Shown here: in pieces, positions 19,688 through 31,205 of the stretch | How positions within the stretch are numbered: position 1 is the stretch's first letter | Layout: every line of letters starts with the position of its first letter | Source: Prorocentrum cordatum | Taxonomy: Eukaryota > Sar > Dinophyceae > Prorocentrales > Prorocentraceae | Length of the DNA: 64,000 nt | Assembly: GCA_963575745.1 (NCBI GenBank) | Contig: CAUYUJ010015282.1 | Coordinates: 289,151 to 353,150 of the forward strand | Direction: 5' to 3' | Made by a program: the position numbers and the translations under genes | The notes under the pieces: generated by a model | What the model saw: only the letters and a program-made list of their open reading frames with translations | Told to the model about the DNA's origin: nothing | Database searches by the model: none

Positions 19688-22600
19688 TCACGCCGCCTTC
19701 TTCGACGACAGGGCGTCGCGGGCGGCCGTCGTCAGCGCGTTCGTGCTCGAGTGCTGGATCAGCGCCCTGCGCGTGTCCGACAACGGCGACTCCGTGTCTT
19801 TGCCGGCGCCGTCCTCTTTCTGGTTGAGCAGCAGGACGGCCTTGGCGCCGCCGAAGTCCGAGTCGCCAATCTGCCCCCAGAAGAGGTGCCCCGGAGGCAG
19901 ATATATGCCCTGGCCCGCCTCCTGCCTGCCATGCCAGACGGCATGGCCCTGCGCGACGAAGGTCTCGAGGTCCTTGGCCGTGATGTCGCGCAGGAACCCC
20001 GTGGTCTGCTTCGCGTCGTATTTCTTGCCCAGGCTGTCCATGCACTGGTGGGCCGCGGCACCGCTGACCACGACGAGCTTCTTGCTGCCGCCGATGCACA
20101 TCCTCAGCGTGGGCAACTGCCCCAGCTCGAAGGCCGAGGTCTCCAGCTTCTTGTCCACGACGAAGATGCTCGGGATCAAAGCGCACCGCAGTGGGTCGGG
20201 CTTCATCTCCTCCGGGGTCAAGAGCACCCGCTGGGACGCGTGGAAGAGGGACATCCGGACTTTCTCCTAGCCCTCGGCGGCAGTTGGAGCGAGGGCTTTC
20301 TGGCCCCTGCGATTCTTTGCCTTCTCCTCCGTGCCTGGGAGGCTCTCCAAGTAGGCTATGCACTGCCCGCGAATCTCCATGGGCGCGGGGATGTTCCCGA
20401 TCAAGCACGGCACGGCCGGATCGAACATGCCGTCGGGCTCGACGTGCGTCTCCGGAAGGTCCACGACGTTCGCCTTGGCCTCGCTGCCCGCCTGCGCGAC
20501 GAGCGCCAGGACATGGTCGCGCGCCGTCTTCTTGGCCGCGGCGTCGTCGTTGCCTTCGAGGACCCATCCAAGAGCTAAGCCGCCCCCCGCTGTCAGATCA
20601 CAATTTCCTCCACCCTCCACCCAACGCGCTACCTCCACCTCCACCCACTCCCCCTCCCCCCTCCCCTCCTCTCCCACACCTCCCTCCATCCCTCCATTGG
20701 ACTCCGCGGAGGCGCGGTGGCGGTGGCGTTGGGTGATGGGCGATGGGGGAGGCGCCGGGGACGTCGGGCGGTGGGTGGGTGGATGGGCCCTGGCCCCTGG
20801 TCCTCCCATCGCTCCCCCACCCTCCACCCTCTCCCCCATCATCCCCATCGGTGCTATTGGCTCTAATCCCGCGTCTCCTCCAGAGGAGCTCTTCTGCCTC
20901 GCCTGCTGAAGCGCTGTGGCCGCCCTGGCCTCGGCCGCTCTGACCATCGACTGGGGCTCCGTGAGGGCCGTCTTGTTCGCCTTCCAGCGCTGCGACACCG
21001 CTGAAAGCTCCACCTTGGACATGCACCTCTTGATCTCCGTCGGGATGGCCTGGGGCTCTGACAGTGTCAAGAGGCCGCGGCACTGGCGAGATGGGGGCAT
21101 CATACCAACGCCGAAGGTGCCGTCACCGCAGTTGCCAGCATTTACGCCGACCTTGGCGATGTACGCGCGGAGCCTGGTGGCGTCTGCTTCATCGCCTGCC
21201 ACCACGATTGTCGACGCATTGCTTAGCGGCAGACTTCGCCTTCGGCTTCGCGAAGGTTCTCGGCGAGCGTGCCTCAACCTCGGCGTCGGTCGTCGCTCCT
21301 CTCTCCAATGCCGCCTTCATCATTTTCTCCACCTCGACATCGAAGCCCAACTTTTCCCTCGCGAGCTTGAGGCCCTCCATGTACTCCTGAATGCATGGAG
21401 CCGGGCAGCTCTCCGGCGGGGGGTCAGGCAAGAAGTTGTTCTTGATGAACTCCTTGTCTTCGTCGGAGATAATGAGAGCCGGCAACGGGGCGTCAGCGCC
21501 ACCTGAGTCACCCTCCCTCCTTCTCTCTCTGTTCTCCCCCCTCCACCCTCCTCCTCCTGTTCCTCCTCCTCCTCTCCTCCTCCTCCTCCTCCGCCTCCCC
21601 CTCCTCCCTCCTCCCACCTCCTCACCCGCTCCAGTCGTCAGTCATATCCCCATCTCCCTCCTCTCCCCTCCCCCCTCTGCCTCCAGCCTCCAGCGCCACC
21701 CTCTCCCCCTCCTCCTCTGCCCCCCCCCCCATCTCGCCCCCCCCTGCCCAGTTCCCCGCGCCAGGGGCCGACGCAAGTGAAGAGGAGGCCGCAGCGCCCG
21801 CGCCGCTGCAGGCAGCAGGCCCGCGGGCCCGTGGGAGAGGAGGAGGAGGGGGGGGGGGGGCGAGCGGCGAGGAGACAAGCTGGCCGATAATATGGGAGGC
21901 CAGGGGCCAGGGGCCCAGAGCCCAGAGTAAGGGGTAAGGGGTAAGGGGTAAGGTAAAGGGTAAGAGGGTAAGAGCTATCCAGGAGGCTCCCCAATGGTTT
22001 CCAGATTTCCCAGGGAGCTCCGAAAAGCCCCCCTCCCCCCAGATGCATCCGAGAGCACTCCAGGAGGCCCCAGTAAAGCATCTCTAGAGCCCCTCATATG
22101 ATCCATGATGCTTCTGACCTGCGTCGCGAGGTCAGGGGGCCAGAGGGTCGAGGGAATGGCGCGAGCCACTCGGTCGGGGGTCGGGGTGAGGGGTGCGGGG
22201 TGGATGGCATTGGGCACCGCATTTGCCATTTGCCAGCTGCAGGGCGTCCTTCCCCCCCTATCCCCTATCCCCTATCCCCTATCCCCAATCTCTCTCGGCG
22301 CAGCCTAGGGCCTAGGGCCGAGGGCCCGAGGGCCGAGGGCCTAAGGCCTAAGGCCTAAGGGGGGTCGCAATTCCATAAGAACTCCCCACTCCCCCCTCCC
22401 CCCTCCTCCTTCCTCCTTCGCCTTCTCCTCCCCCTCCCCTCTGCCCTCTACCCTCTACCTCCTCCCTGCGTCATATAGCTCAAGATTGGAGTTAAGGGCC
22501 CGAGGGCCCCGTCCTGACCTGGAGTGCCTGGCGCCGCCTGCGTCTTCTGGCCCTCCTCCTGCTGCTCAGCCGGCTGCTCCCCCTCCTTCTTGGGAGTCGC

Positions 22601-23518
22601 CTGGTCGCCCGTCGCGGCCTTCAGCTCCATCGCGGCATTGACGCTCTCCGCGCCGCCCTTGACCAACCTCGGCGCGTGGAGCCTGTTCCTCAGGATGTCC
22701 GCGTCGCGGCAGCACGTGGTCGCGATCCCCGGGTCGGGGGCGGCTACGGCCTGTAGGGCGATCTTCGCCTTGGCGATCAAGCTCACCACGCTCTCATCTT
22801 GCTCGCCGCTCCACTTCTCGTGCAACTTCATGGCGTCCGCGATCTTCGCGTCCCTCTGGTTCCATACCGGCCTGGCCGCCTCCTCGGCGGCATTCTCGCC
22901 GGTGCCGGACTTCGCAGCACCCCCGCTGCCAGGCTCTCCACCGGCGCCGCTGGCGCCGCCATCCACGTCGGCCTCAGCCGCCGCCGCCGATGAGGCCTTC
23001 TGCTTCTTGGCCTCGCGAGCTTCCTCGTCCTTGTCGTAGTCGGCCATCGTGGCCCGGACGTCGCCGACCTTCCGCTTCATGTCCGCCAGCTCCGAGCCAG
23101 AGCCCCCGTCGGCGAGGTCGCCGGAGGCGGCCGCGAACTGCTTGGCCACATCCAACATCTTGGAACTGCCTAGCCCAGCCAGCTCAGATGCCTCGCCGAG
23201 CCGCGCATTCTCCAAGCGATTCAGCGCCTTCTTCTGGCCCTCCTCGGTCGCGTTGGTGACCTGCTTGTCGGGGAACGATGCGGCCTCCAGTTCGCGTTTA
23301 GCCAGGCGGTCCACGAGCAAGTCCTTGACTTTGATCGCCACCCTGAGGACGCATACACATCCAAGGCCCCGCTCCGCACCCCCCATCCGGCCCCCCATCC
23401 GCCCCCCCCCGCCCCCCCCCACCCCCCCCCCGCCCCCCAACCCCACCCCCCCCCCCGCCCCGGGCTTCCCGATCGGCTGGCTTGACCCCCCCCATTCCCC
23501 CCCCTCCGCCCCCCCCGC

Positions 23519-23572
<54 letters not shown>

Positions 23573-24604
23573 ACCCGCTCTCCCCTGACACCAAGTCCCA
23601 AGTCTAACTTGGCAGTTGAGGGAGGGCAGAGAGGGGGGAGTGGAGGGTAGTGGAGGGTGGGTCAAGGGTCAAGGAATTGGGATGGGAAGAAAGCGCCCAG
23701 GCCCGAGGGCAACCACAATAATCCCGATATTGCCCTCTTTTCCTCCTGGCCCTTCTCCTGCTTCCTGCTCTCCAGCTCCCTGCTCTCTGCTCTCCCTCCT
23801 CCCCTTCCTCCTCCTGCTCCCCCCCCCCCCCCCATCCTCCTCCGCCTCCTCTTCCAGGGCCCGGGGGCCTCTGCGCATACTTCGGGTTCTCGCCGAGCAG
23901 GTCGGTGACCGCGCCAGGCTTGTCGTACCTCTCCCTCCACTTGGCGCTAGCCTCCGCGGGGCCGAGCCCGCCGTTCTTGGGCTTGCCGGCCCAGTGCTGG
24001 AAGGCGATCTCCGACATCATCCCATAGATCCCGTCTTTGATGATAGCCTTCTCCATCTGCAGCTCCTTGCGGTACTGCATCAAGGGAAAGGCGCCGCGCG
24101 GCCCGTTCGTAATTTCTTTTTTCGGTGGGCAGCGCAAGTTGCACTGCGCGATGAGCTTGAGGCGGTTATCCGGGCCCGCGACGTACTCGTTGAACCACGT
24201 GACATCCTCCTCGCTGCTAAACCTCAATGTCATGTTGCGGAGGTTGTACAAGGGCAGCCGGCAATCCTCGCAATCGTTGCGCTGGGAAACGAAGGAAGTC
24301 TTTGGCTTTGCCTCTGCGCACGTCCGGCAGACGCGCTCGTTCTCCCCAGGCATGGCGGCCTTGGCCTTGCCGTTCGCCTTCGAGTACTTAGCCCGCTTCG
24401 TAGGCTGCGCCGTTGCGGCCTTGCCCTCCTCGGGCGCCTCCTCTGTTTTTTGTTATGGCCCCTGCCCTTCTTGCCCTTGCCCTTCTTGCCCTTGCCCTTG
24501 CCCTTGTCGCCGCCGCCGTTGGCGGTGCCACCTGTGCTGGCGGCGGCCTGCCCGTCCACCTCGAACTCCTCCATTAGCTCGTCCTGCTCTGGGTTGACTC
24601 CCAT
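19688..24604 (-). CDS. Four-exon Cys-motif protein of a dinoflagellate-type family, function unknown
   Basis: Exons read right to left: 24604-23881, 23342-22519, 21502-about 20821, about 20574-19688. The first two introns have GT/AG ends and matching phases (2 and 1), which supports one gene of about 1,000 residues. Exon 1 has a Lys/Gly-rich basic stretch, then CRTCAEAKPKTSF ... CEDCRLPLYNL, a zinc-finger-like CxxC pair, and LMQYRKEL. I associate this layout with a multicopy dinoflagellate family. Exon 4 ends with a GIYLPPGHLFWGQI segment that could be cupin-like (weak). Breaks: a missing base in an A-run near 24452, an extra base or shift near 21218, and an in-frame TAG at 20265-20267. Position of the third intron is approximate. 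Confidence 0.55.
21503..22518 (-). other. Intron 2 of the Cys-motif gene, with short tandem repeats
   Basis: About 1 kb between phase-matched splice sites. It contains AAGGGGTAAGG repeats (21925-21965), CCTATCCC repeats (22259-22285), AGGCCTAAGGCC repeats (22300-22362) and CCT-rich stretches at both ends. No coding sequence is seen. Confidence 0.6.
23521..23572. repeat. Poly-C run (52 C)
   Basis: Longest homopolymer in the window, lying in intron 1 (23343-23880) of the minus-strand Cys-motif gene. The surrounding 23395-23520 is also C-rich. Length is likely unreliable. Confidence 0.95.
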
Positions 24605-25547
24605 GGTCGCCGGTCGCTGACCCACGGACCGCGGACTTGGCGATGGCCCCTGAGAGGCCGCGCTGGTGGAGTGCCGCTGGGCGCTCGCATGCTTTGCGCC
24701 GCAAAGTGCTGCGGGGCAGCAGGCAGGGCCAGGCAGGGGCATGGCAGTGGCCAGTGGCCAGTGGCCAGGTGTCCGCGTCCTCCTCTCCTCTCTCCTCCTC
24801 CCTCTCCTCTCCCCTGCCCCCCCCCTCGCCCCAACCCTGCCCCCTGCCCCCTGCCCCCTGCCCCTCTCCATCATCGGTGGCCCCGCGCGCAACCTATGGC
24901 CTATGGCAGGCAACAGCAATGCTCGTTGCCCCCTGGTAGGTTGGTAGGGTAGGGCATGCGGCATGCGGCATGCCGTGAGAGCGCTACAAAGTTTCGGGGG
25001 GGGGGGGGTACGACGTGAGAAGAGGAAAGAGGACGCAGGGGGCAGGGGGCGGGGGGCAGGGGGGCAGGGGCGAGGGATGAGAGCAACAACATAGGATTGG
25101 CATCGGCTCTGCTGCTCGCTGCTCGCTGCTCTTACACGTGCCTGGTGCCTGGTGCCTGGTCTCTTGCGCTGTGCTCTTTCCTTCGCCCTTTGCCCCCCAT
25201 GCAACTCTGCGCAGCCCCCTGCAACGCCGCGGGCCCGAGCGAGCAACCTATGGCGCAACAATGGCCGCCACCGCCGCCGACGACAGTCGACGACGACGAC
25301 AGGCGACGACGACGAAGACCGACGACGACGACGACGACGGACGACGGACGACGACTCGACGACGACGACGGACGACGACAACTGGATTATCTCAATACTC
25401 GAACCTCGAATCAGATACGAGGCAGAGGAATAAGCCACTGGCCACTGGAAGATAAACAGGAGGAGAAGGGCGAGGGGCGAGGGGCGAGGGGCGAGGACGT
25501 CGGACGTCGGACGAAGGGGAGAAAACGTTATCACGTTATCACGTTAT
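24605..25547. other. Intergenic region between divergent genes
   Basis: Separates the starts of the minus-strand gene at 24604 and the plus-strand gene at 25643. Contains C/T-rich repeats (24775-24870), a G-run (24997-25009), CTGGTGCCTGG repeats (25140-25160) and a GAC array (25275-25380). No promoter motif is recognised. Confidence 0.5.
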
Positions 25548-25570
25548 CCGTAGCCACTTTCGGCTTACAG
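25548..25570 (+). other. Possible degraded DinoSL relic
   Basis: Begins with the first nine bases of the spliced-leader core (CCGTAGCCA), then CTTT, an extra C, GGCT and TACAG, so about 18 core bases can be aligned with two insertions. It lies 73 bases upstream of the ATG at 25643 on the same strand. Position supports the call more than the sequence does. Confidence 0.4.
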
Positions 25571-25642
25571 CTTACAGATCCTCCGAGGAGCGACGAGGAA
25601 CTTCCTCGCGCGGCCGCGCGGCGCCACGCGCTCCGCACTCTG

Positions 25643-27186
25643 ATGTCCCAGCGGGCCCCGCGCACTCTGCCGCTGCGGAAGAAGCGCTTCTTCGCGCCCG
25701 CGCCATATGTCAGCAGTTCGTCGGGCGACGACGAGGCGGCGGCCGCCGCGGACGGCGCCAGCACATCGAGGACGGCGGCGGTGAAGTACCTCAAGGCGAA
25801 GGCGAAGCAGCGGCCCGGGCGGCCCGAGGCGCTTCCGAAGGTCAGAGGACAGAGAACTATGCACATACACCGATTCTTGCCGGGCCCATCCTGAGTCTAG
25901 GATCGGTGCATGCGCCCTCCTGCCTTGGCCAGGGAAGCATATGCACCGGTCCTGGGCCCAGGAAGGGCCTGGCCAGAATCGGTGCGTGTGCAAAGTTCTG
26001 TTCGCAGGCGCCGCAGACGCTTGGCATCCAGGCGCCTGCATTCGGGCATCAGGATCAGGTACCGCAGGCGCCGCAGGCGCCCTTGCCCTTCCGATTTCCG
26101 AAAGTCGTGGCGGCGTACCCGTTCCCGCAGTTCCCGCGCGCCGGCCTGCGCTACCCGCGCGCCGGCCCGTGCTACCCGCGCGCCGGCCCGTGCTACCCGC
26201 GCGCCGGCCCGTGCTACCCGCCCGCCGGCCCCGGCCCGAGGCCGCCGCCTGGGCCCGCCCCGAAGGTGGCCCCGCCGCCGCGGCGGCAAAGTTCGGCGGC
26301 GGCGAGCTCGACGAGTGCGGCTCCGAGTACGCCGACGCCGGCGCCAGTGCGGCTGGCGGTCAAGTCAGCGGTGGCGGCGAAGATGGCCCTCAAGATGGCC
26401 CCGCCGCCGGGGCACCAGCCGGCGCCGCAGCCGCGGCCGCCGCCGCCGAAGAAGACGAGGCCGCCGCCGAGGGCTCCCCAGCCTGAGCTCGTGACTGAGT
26501 CTGAGCCCGAGGCTGGCCCGCCGCTGCTGGCTCCCAAGCAGCCTGCGGCAGTTCCTGGGCCAGCTCGTTTCGTGCCCAAGGTGTTGCGCAATCCGCGCGA
26601 GGAGGACTTCCCGGAGTCGACCTTTGAGGACCTCGTGGCGGAGCGCTGGCTGTGGGCGCGCGATCGCAGGAACCAGATGGTCTGGTCCCAGGGGCGCAAG
26701 CACTTCAACAACGCCAACTACTTGGTCTTGGGCCTGGACGCGGAACGTAGGCGCGCCGCCGCCGCTGACGAGGCAACGCCGCAGGCGGAGTCAAGTGGGC
26801 CGGCGGGCGGCGGCAATTGGGCGTCGGACTTCAGCCGCTTGCCGCCTGCGCCCGCCAACCACATGTACACGAAGATGGGCGCCAGCACGTTCCTGCTGAA
26901 CATGGTCACTGGCGAGAAGGTGGAAGTGGTCGCGGAGGCGGAGGAGGCGAAGGCGGAGGCCACCACAGAGGAGGAGGAGGCGACCCAAGAGGAGGCGGAC
27001 GCGGCGACCATGGAGGAGGCGGACGAGGCGAACGACGGCGGCTTCTGGGAGAAGAACGAGGAGGGTGACGAGATCAAGGACGAGGACGCGGTGAAGAAGG
27101 AGTTGAACCTCCAGGAGTTGAGGAAGAAGGTGAGGAGGATAAAGCTCACTGATGACAGGGTCAAGATGGCCCAGCTGGTGCCTTGA
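25643..27186 (+). CDS. Two-exon Pro-rich/acidic protein, function unknown
   Basis: Exon 1 is 25643-25840 (66 codons) and exon 2 26008-27186 (392 codons plus stop). Donor GTCAGA and acceptor TTCGCAG both fall in phase 0. The N-terminus is basic and Ser/Ala-rich. Then comes a 7-residue tandem (about four copies of a 21-bp unit, 26137-26229, reading YPRAGPC) and a Pro/Ala-rich basic region. The best globular candidate follows: FPESTFEDLVAERWLWARDR ... GRKHFNNANYLVLGLDAE (about 26600-26750). The C-terminus is strongly acidic (Glu/Ala) and ends in a helix, LQELRKKVRRIKL. I do not recognise the family. A possible spliced-leader relic upstream suggests a once-recycled gene that later gained an intron. 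Confidence 0.6.
25863..25993. repeat. Foldback repeats filling the 167-nt intron
   Basis: CACATACACCGATTCT near 25863 pairs with AGAATCGGTGCGTGTG near 25978. Two further internal copies, GGATCGGTGCATG and CATATGCACCGG, create nested hairpins. The element occupies most of the intron 25841-26007. Confidence 0.6.
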
Positions 27187-29607
27187 CATGAGGCATGGGG
27201 AGGCTTGCCCGCGCCTAGCCCGCGCCCCGCGCCCCGCCGACCGCCGACGACGACGGTGGGCGGCGGGCGACATGCGACAGACGACAGACGACAGACGACA
27301 GACGACGACGCCGACGCCGACGCCGACGACGACGACGACGACGACGAACGACGACGACGACGACGACGAACGACGACGCCCGTACATATCGTAGTTACGC
27401 GTAGTTAGGTGCTGCGGCAGTGCTGCGCGCTATACGCTGGCCGCCCACCCGCCGCCCGCCGCCCTCCGCCCAGCGCCCAGCACCCAGCGCAGCGCCGGGA
27501 ACTAGGGGCGCGAGGCGGCTCAATCGCCCAAAATGGCCAAGCAGGGTCTCGGCGGACGGCGGAAGCTAGCTCGTGGCTGAGGGGGGGAGGGGGGAGGGGG
27601 GAGGGGGGGAGGAAGAGCGAAGAGAAAGAGTTCGACGCAATTGCGGAAGCTGGCGGTGAAGTGAAGCTACGATGATACGATGAGGTTTGGTGTCTAGTCT
27701 GGGCTCCTCCTCCCTACTCCCTACTCCCTAGTCCCCTCCTCTCCCTACTCCTTACTCCCTACTCCCCCTCCCTACTCCCTACTCCCTACTCCCTGCTCCC
27801 CTCCTCTCCCTCCCCATCCTCCGCCTCACCTCCTCTTCCCCGTCCACCATCAACATCATCGACTCATCGCCATCGCCCTCTTCATCTTCCATGATCCTCC
27901 TCATTCCCTCCCTCGCAGCGGACGGGGGCGGCCTCCGGCGCCGCTCGCCGCAGGCCGCAGGCCACCGGCCAGCGCCGCGCCAGCGCCGCGCCAGCGCCGC
28001 GCCAGCGCCAGCGGCAGGCGCCGCGCCTGCCGCAGGCCCCGGCCCCCGCCCCCCGCTCCCCGCCGGCGCCGCCGGCCGGAGGGCGGCAGGGGCACGGATG
28101 GGAGAGGGAGTAGGGAGTAGGGAGGGGCAGTAGGGAGTAGGGAGGGGGAGGAGGGGAGTAGGGAGTTGGGAGGGGGAGTAGGGAGGGGGGGTAGGGAGTA
28201 GGGAGTAGGGAGGGGGAGTAGGGAGGGGGAATAGGGAATAGGGAGAGGTGGGGAGTAGGGAGTAGGGAAGAGTCAACCCTCAGCCCCAAGCCGCTGTCCT
28301 GGCCCGCGGGGCCCTGCGCCTCCCTAACATGCCCACTAGCATTGCCCCCCATGTTCTCGCGGCCCTCTCTCCTCTGTTCCTTCCCCGCCCCCCGGGCCCC
28401 CAGGGGCTGGACGTTCCGGCTCGGCTCGGACGCTCCAGCTCAGACTTTTCGGCGCGGACGTTTCGGCTCGCGGCTCGCGGTTTCGGCGCGGTGGACGGGG
28501 GCTCGGGGCTCGGGGCTAACGACGACGACAGCAACGACGACAACGACGACGGCGGCGACCACGCGTTGAAGAGAGTCCTCCACTTTCACAACTGAGCAAC
28601 TGAGAGACTGAGAGTCTCAGGGCCGGCCGGCCGGCGGCCCTGGCGCCCCAGACCCCAGGCCCCCGTGGTGTCATGTGGAATTTTCGTCGTCGTCGTTTAT
28701 CGTCTTCGTCGTCGCGCGTCGTGCTCATCATCGCAGGGCGGGCTCAGGGGGCAAGAGGTAAGAGGTAAGGGGTAAAAGCCCCAGGAGGGTCCAGGGGGCA
28801 CCAAGCACCAGAGGGTTCGTCGGGGTTCGATTGTGCGAGGATGTCTCAAGCGAAACTGTTTTTTTCTGAGAAACGGGCACAACATCATTTAAATTACAAT
28901 GTGCTTTTGAATACCGACGATCGCACGAGGCCCCGAAGCCCGAAGCCCGAAGCCCCAATGCCGGAGCGTGCGACAGCAGGTGGTCAGCGGGCCGCGCGAG
29001 AGAGGGGAGAGGGGAGAGGGGAGGGGAGAGCCCCTGGAGCCCCCGTGGGGCCCCCCGTGCTCCGCGCGGCCCACGCTGGACCCCCCGCCCCCTGGAGCAT
29101 CCCGGGCCCTTGGAACTTGTAATTGTACAAATCTTGGGCCCCTGAGGGCCCTTTGCTTGTACAAGTCTCGGGCTCTTTAGTTGCGCAATCTCTCCATCTC
29201 GGAGCTCGGAGCCCTGCGCCCTCTTAGAGCCTTCTTGCCTCTTGCTCCCAGGCTACGGCCAAACGTAAATGTCCTAGATGTGGAAAACGGACGACGGACG
29301 CCTTCCGACGTCTCTGCACATGATTTAAACCCCTTCACGGGCCCTCGATGACAAAGGTATGGAAGCCAATGGCGATGGACTGGCGGGAGGCCCCTGAACA
29401 AAATTGCAGCGCCTATCCGAGAATTGCCCCCTGATGCACTGGCGGGGCGCCGCTAGTCGCGCGACCTCGCGCGGCGCTCGGCCGCGGCGTCCTCGTTCGA
29501 GCGTTTCGTCCAGTTCTCCTGCGGGCCAGCGAGGGCGGCGGAGGGGATCTTTTCATCGTCGTGTCGTCGTCCGTCGTCCGTCGTCGTCTTTGTGTTCGTC
29601 GCGTCGC
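27187..29607. other. Intergenic, repeat-rich, no gene seen
   Basis: Contents: GAC array (27244-27380), CTCCCTACTCC repeats (27705-27800), a GC-rich block rich in GCCAGCGCC (27960-28085), GGGAGTAGGGAGG repeats (28100-28270), a GAC patch (28518-28560), and mixed sequence to 29600 with CGTCGTC near 29550-29590. The GGGAGTAGGGAGG and CTCCCTACTCC blocks are inverted relative to each other. Confidence 0.6.
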
Positions 29608-29628
29608 CCGTAACCATTTTGGTTCAAT
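29608..29628 (+). other. DinoSL relic (18 of 21 core bases)
   Basis: Matches the spliced-leader core at 18 of 21 positions without gaps; differences are at core positions 6 (G to A), 16 (C to T) and 21 (G to T), and CCATTTTGG is intact. It lies 40 bases upstream of the ATG of the intronless gene at 29668. Genomic spliced-leader sequence at a gene start marks insertion of a processed mRNA copy. Confidence 0.75.
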
Positions 29629-29667
29629 GTTTGTGCGAGCCGCGCCCGCGCCCATTGGCTAGTGATC

Positions 29668-30498
29668 ATGGATCCACATGGGCTGCTCTGCGCTGGCGAG
29701 CTTTGGTGGAGGTGCTCTGAGGAGCGCGACGCCAAGAGGCAGCGGCGCCATGCAGCTCAGCTGTGGGGCTTCTCGGACTCCGAGGACGACGACGCTGGCC
29801 AGGCCGGCCATCGCCCTGATGGGCACGAGGAAGCCATGGAAGGCATGGCGGACACGAAGGCGGCGGCGACGAAGGGCATGGCGACGAAGGGCATGGCGGA
29901 CGCAAAGGGCATGGCGGATGCCATGGATGGCGGACACGAAGGGCATGGCGACGAAGGGCATGGCGGACACGAAGGGCACGGCGCCACGAAGGCGGCGGAC
30001 ACGAAGGGCATGGCGACGAAGGGCATGGCGGGCATGGCGGGCACGACGAAAGGCATGGCGACGAAGGGCATGGATGGTGCAAGCACGGCTGTTGCGTCGG
30101 CGGCGGCGACGGCATGTCAGACCATCAGGTCGCCCAGCAATGCCTTGAGGCGCAACGACTTCCAGGGCGAGGGCGAGGTGCCGCGACGCATCCTCTTGTG
30201 GCGGAATGCGCGCGAGGACGCAGAGATGGTGCTTCGCCAAGCTGAGGAGTCATCGATATACATCAATGGCATCTCGCCAATCCTGACTCCTTCTATCCAC
30301 AACCGTGCTGGGAAGTATGAGCTGTTCTCTCGGCTCAGGCACGTGCTGCGCCTGGCGCAAGAGCACCATGGCGGAGATCACCATGGCATCGCCTACATCG
30401 GCAGCACCTCGTGCCCAAGATGGCGGTGGGGGGGCGGCTACTCGTGGCGGGATGATCGTTGCCGCGCCGAGTTCATGATGGGCCATCGGTGCAAATGA
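29668..30498 (+). CDS. Intronless gene with ATKGMA-type repeats behind a spliced-leader relic
   Basis: An uninterrupted 276-codon frame starting 40 bases after the relic leader. An N-terminal unit (MDPHGLLCAGELWW ... LWGFSDSEDDD) is followed by a Gly/Met/Ala/His repeat region (about 29835-30080) built from GCGACGAAGGGCATGGCG units, giving ATKGMATKGMADAKGMA. The C-terminus is globular: LLWRNAREDAEMVLRQAEES, then IYINGISPIL and ELFSRLRHVLRLAQEHHGG. I do not recognise the family. The short leader-to-ATG distance and lack of introns fit a retroposed cDNA. An A6 run at 30699-30704, about 200 bases after the stop, could be a poly(A) remnant but is weak. The frame is open throughout, so it may still be functional. 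Confidence 0.6.
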   Translation: MDPHGLLCAGELWWRCSEERDAKRQRRHAAQLWGFSDSEDDDAGQAGHRPDGHEEAMEGMADTKAAATKGMATKGMADAKGMADAMDGGHEGHGDEGHGGHEGHGATKAADTKGMATKGMAGMAGTTKGMATKGMDGASTAVASAAATACQTIRSPSNALRRNDFQGEGEVPRRILLWRNAREDAEMVLRQAEESSIYINGISPILTPSIHNRAGKYELFSRLRHVLRLAQEHHGGDHHGIAYIGSTSCPRWRWGGGYSWRDDRCRAEFMMGHRCK

Positions 30499-31205
30499 GA
30501 CAGGATGCTGGTGGTCGCCAGTTTTCCTGATAAAGAAACGGCGGAAGCCGAGCGCTTGGCCATCCAGCGGTCTGATCACTCCGGGCTCATTACAAATCGC
30601 GCGATGGACGCGCGCGGGCTTTGCATTCGCAATTACGCGTACTCGTTTCTTTATGTGTGCTATTGAATTCGAGGACATCGCGGGTTTTTGATACCGATGA
30701 AAAAAGATATCATCTCTCCTCCGCCGTCCTCCTCCAACCTCCACTCTCCACTCTCAAACCCTCATCCCTCCATCCTCCTCAGACCTCTAACCGCCTATCT
30801 CCACCCTCCTCCAACCTCCAACCCTCCGACCTCCAGACTCCAACAACGACATCGACGATGACGAAGACTCTCGACGATTATGGGGGATTAAACAACAACG
30901 ACGACGACTATGGCGGATGCGATGATGCTATGTTGATGTTGCTGTTCACTGTTCAACCAATGACCAATGCTACTGCTGCTGGACTAGGGCCCCCTAAGCC
31001 CCAGGGCGCGCCCAAGGCAGGCCGTCGTCGCAGAGCACAGGGCACAGGGCACATGGCACATAGCCTCCCGCTGCGAGAGATGAAAGGAGGAGAGGCCAAG
31101 AAGATAGGGAAGCGTAGGCATATGTCTGGGATCTGGGGTCTGGGGTCTGGTTGCGCAAGACAGGACGCAGCCGTCTCGTTCTAAGGGCTAGAGGCTAGTG
31201 GCGGC
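30499..31205. other. Intergenic region, no gene seen
   Basis: Unique sequence to about 30700, then CCTCC-rich repeats (30717-30840) and GAC/AAC triplets (30845-30910). No supportable coding sequence. It separates convergent genes: plus ending 30498, minus ending 31206. Confidence 0.5.

Noticed and set aside
24097-24130. Possible separate small gene on the plus strand within the Cys-motif gene
   Set aside because: The minus-strand exon has phase-consistent splicing and protein-like composition; the plus frame is its shadow.
27525-27540. GGCCATTTTGGG on the minus strand
   Set aside because: Shares only the short CCATTTTGG word with the leader and no gene start follows.
28815-28845. GGGGTTCGATTG resembling a tRNA T-loop
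   Set aside because: No acceptor, D or anticodon stems can be folded around it.
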